From Allosaccharopolyspora coralli (lineage in GTDB: Bacteria; Actinomycetota; Actinomycetes; Mycobacteriales; Pseudonocardiaceae), in contig NZ_CP045929.1 in assembly GCF_009664835.1 (NCBI RefSeq), positions 1,488,001 to 1,552,000 on the forward strand: a stretch of DNA of 64,000 bases, in the 5' to 3' direction. The position numbers and the translations under genes were made by a program. The notes beneath the pieces were generated by a model. The model did no database searches and was not told where the DNA came from. It worked only from the letters and a program-made list of their open reading frames with translations. Below are positions 62,301-64,000 of this stretch, piece after piece. The first letter of the stretch is position 1; every line of letters starts with the position of its first letter.

Positions 62301-63138
62301 ACTGCAACGCATCCTGCTGCGCGAGCACGAGCGAACGACCGGGGGTTCCGACGGGACGAGCACGCCGGTGCTCTGCGACGCGGGACTGCTCCGGTTGCCC
62401 TCGCAGGACTCGATGATGCTGCCCTGGTTGTCGTCGCATTCGACGTGGGACGCGGAGGTCTCGACCCTCATCGACTCACTGTTGGAACCCGATGGCGTGT
62501 TCCTCGACGTGGGGTCTTACGTGGGTTACCAATCCGTGCGCGTGCTCAGCAGGCTCGGCACGAGCGGAGCGGTGGTCGCCGTCGAGCCGTGCCCGGAAAG
62601 CCGCGCACTGCTGAACCACAACGTCGAAATGAACGTGCCTGCCGCGGTCGCGGAGCGGTTGGTCGTCCTGGACGCCGCTGCCTGGGACGGGCCGGGTGAA
62701 CTGCTCGCCGAGTCCTCGCTCGCCGGTGGCGTCGACGCTCGGTCGCCGGACGATGACCACTCCGGTGAGGCGGTTCCGGTGCGGGCGGTCCGCCTGGACA
62801 AGGAGTGGGACCGGCTGGACGCGGTCACGGGCCTGTCGTTGTCGGTGGTGCACGTGGACGTCGGAGGCCGGGTCCACCGGGTGCTCGGTGGGCTCGTTCG
62901 CTTGCTCCGTAAGGAGAAGCCCTCAATCGTGTGTACGTTCACCCCGTCAGCCGTGTACGCGCTCGGGGACGATCCGGCGGCGGCGCTGCGTGAGTTCGGA
63001 ACGTGGGGCTACGACCTGGTTCCGGTCGGCCGGAGCAACCCGGTGGGTGCGGACGAGCTGTTGGCGGCGATGGACTCGGCCGGCTCCACGAGCGTGAAGC
63101 TATGGCTGCGACCGAAGGGACGACCCGAGGACCAGTAG
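59332..63138 (+). CDS. Glycosyltransferase / coiled-coil / FkbM methyltransferase fusion
   Basis: A very large 1268-residue protein. Residues about 55-330 resemble a glycosyltransferase module (ends VHFTGFQPQRPWLLS, a motif I associate with GT-like wNL...HFSGF segments). Residues about 590-790 look like a GT-B C-terminal half (FVVATFVDHTDERRGN, then RGIPVIAAEHGAAAELLG near 700). Residues about 850-1000 are coiled coil. The last ~220 residues are an FkbM-family SAM methyltransferase: FLDVGSYVGYQSVRVL near 1058 and VAVEPCPESRALL near 1082. Such fusions decorate surface glycans. GTG 59332; it stands alone before the rRNA promoter region. Confidence 0.75.
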   Translation: MTDPQAHSEGQDFRDEQDVVETLDDPAPPAPHGESFGSDTQHEPFWPVDVPESVPAGPELVACTVAGSTQLPATEVLRRSFQRQHPSARFVVLVTDPMLAADAPPGLSVLTPGEIGVDTVELARLAMACTSTQLAAVLRPRLLRHLLGQGTVVVHLGTSVEVFGPLDAVVSAATSERPLALVPRVLRPLPSDGLRPAPGDLAAEGTFEPDLFAVGPGAEGFLDVWAEQVCLAPGVAATFLDGAPALVDHQVVRDPGMSLSVWNAAHRELHTVASGAQDAVSMDQYLVDGQPLRTVHFTGFQPQRPWLLSADFADRPRLLLSENPHLARLCATYRNALIEAGDTGRIADRYESLPDGPTIPAPLRAAYAKAWADTERSGEPCPPSPFEPGSDARATFLRWASEAPDARHRQAGLSRWTAAVWESDPVLRRDFPDPLGGDAASFRDWCADVGVGSGRVPPESVGTATDTTTALVDQLGVAVLGAGRIAELVRSAVGTSGLPTADAPHYPVVVRCDPTVPVPAGRYLIDVRTDAMPSPEAAETWVLSQASRTAARAHGDSTVRVVPLPVADHGPVGLASRKGIRAGLEMDDQFVVATFVDHTDERRGNVLAAVNAFLAAFPEREDVRLVVAVSGAARASEAAERLRLATVTDPRIHLVDDRADTTNPSRSALLAADCVLSLHRADDGGDGDALTLATVASRGIPVIAAEHGAAAELLGPQGATLIACRSGSEPDVGTAAVTLTALAGDVAALAEAGRAARDHLLTEHTAARAGQRLRERVESAYRTWRNKWAKDRAGHADDPLHPLLVARHALHRPPDVGAGGRNAMAPAMRKAVFRVLGHYDQHLREILRSLLDGVEQTSTELLRRQSALDGGDLDVDGLRRDLARVEQRLDQLDARHADADDGLVRTRADVAEQDRRLRELESSGAGADPRVDALTERIDRLTSAVERTLDRVDAVERRQSDDERAREHQSEAGVRAASQDANHALQRTDVLQRILLREHERTTGGSDGTSTPVLCDAGLLRLPSQDSMMLPWLSSHSTWDAEVSTLIDSLLEPDGVFLDVGSYVGYQSVRVLSRLGTSGAVVAVEPCPESRALLNHNVEMNVPAAVAERLVVLDAAAWDGPGELLAESSLAGGVDARSPDDDHSGEAVPVRAVRLDKEWDRLDAVTGLSLSVVHVDVGGRVHRVLGGLVRLLRKEKPSIVCTFTPSAVYALGDDPAAALREFGTWGYDLVPVGRSNPVGADELLAAMDSAGSTSVKLWLRPKGRPEDQ

Positions 63139-63188
63139 TCGATCTCGACCTGAGAGAGATGATCGTGTCAAGGGGCTGAGCAGGCGAT

Positions 63189-63217
63189 TTGACATGCACG
63201 GAGCGTGTGCGTAGCTT
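63189..63217 (+). promoter_or_regulatory. Candidate rRNA operon promoter
   Basis: TTGACA (63189-63194), 17-base spacer, TAGCTT (63212-63217). A second TTGACA at 63344 lacks a good -10. The 63139-63630 stretch otherwise contains promoter and leader sequence only. Confidence 0.55.
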
Positions 63218-63500
63218 CGTTTCTACCGCTTGGAGCAACTCCGGGGCGCGCGGCTTGCAGCTGCGAAGCGAACCGGGTAACATGGAGCGGTCGCCCAAAA
63301 CCAGCCTTCACGGTGTGAGTCGTGTGGTGCAGTGAGGGGCGCGTTGACAACTCGACATGCAGGGTCCGATCGACCGGCGAGACGCGGGGGTGACCCCCCG
63401 GGAAACACCGTCTGAAGGGCCTGCTAACGTGGAGTCAACACAGAAAACGAAATGACGCACCGATTTCAAGGTCTCTTCGGAGGCGGCGAAACGTTGCGTG

Positions 63501-63526
63501 TGTTCTTTGAGATCTCAACAGTGTGC
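63501..63526 (+). promoter_or_regulatory. rRNA leader boxA-like antitermination sequence
   Basis: TGTTCTTTGAGATCTCAACA followed by GTGTGC closely resembles the boxA-containing leader placed about 100 nt before 16S rRNA in actinobacterial rrn operons. Confidence 0.6.
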
Positions 63527-63630
63527 CGATGTTTTGTGGTTGGTGGTTTGGCTGCCTGGCCTGCGTTGTGTGGGTTGGGTGGTTTTGTTTTTGTGCCAAC
63601 TGTTTTTGTTGGTCAGGTTTTGAATGATCC

Positions 63631-64000
<370 letters not shown>

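Noticed and set aside
63344-63372. Second rRNA promoter (TTGACA at 63344)
   Set aside because: No acceptable -10 hexamer at 16-18 bases; left unannotated.

Overview
The window is high-GC actinobacterial DNA. The partial 16S rRNA at the right end, the gene order, the many GTG/TTG starts and ATGA/GTGA stop-start overlaps point to the family Pseudonocardiaceae, plausibly a Saccharomonospora-like organism. The genus is an inference from sequence feel and synteny; no database was consulted.

Left part (1-10.5 kb) is core metabolism: fabH (cut by the window edge) and fabD of the type II fatty-acid synthase with a divergent-looking PucR/FasR-type regulator upstream, a TM-helix channel-like protein, a peptidoglycan amidase, an FMN riboswitch driving a PnuC-like riboflavin transporter (ribM), pyruvate dehydrogenase E1 (aceE), a DUF3052 protein, peroxiredoxin ahpE and tRNA-Val. 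From 10.5 to 24.5 kb the content is accessory: two related cysteine-bearing lipoproteins, a DUF4190/MmpS-like protein, small regulators (IclR, two TetR, LysR), a hydrolase-P450 pair, PIG-L deacetylase, a dapA-type enzyme, a manganese riboswitch in front of a GDT1-type exporter, an insertion-sequence scrap and three genes broken by frameshifts.

24.7-33.1 kb is a complete, translationally coupled four-gene operon on the minus strand that I read as a type II Wadjet (JetABCD) plasmid-defence system with an SMC-like ATPase. It sits beside a core block shared in order with mycobacteria: cobD, SURF1, fructosamine kinase-like, LMW-PTP, cobC, Nif3-like, zinc-ribbon coiled coil, RNase H/phosphatase fusion and rnpB (33.2-40.9 kb).

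Between rnpB and the next core block lies 14 kb of accessory DNA. It holds a type IV secretion-like cluster (42.3-49.5 kb: small membrane proteins, a VirB4-like ATPase, a VirB6-like polytopic protein, a membrane-anchored protein and an NlpC/P60 hydrolase) bracketed by two divergent, inverted copies of a ~110-nt structured element that I could not identify; this is the best candidate for something undescribed. Then come an RNase II-family protein, a large tandem array of short hairpins (related to one behind cobD), an F420-dependent NADP reductase and an SDR with an atypical active site.

The right end (54-64 kb) returns to core genes: a glutathionyl-hydroquinone-reductase-like enzyme, panB, a Hip1/CaeA-type lipoprotein hydrolase, glnA2, a 1268-residue glycosyltransferase/coiled-coil/FkbM methyltransferase fusion, and the promoter, leader and first ~370 nt of an rRNA operon.
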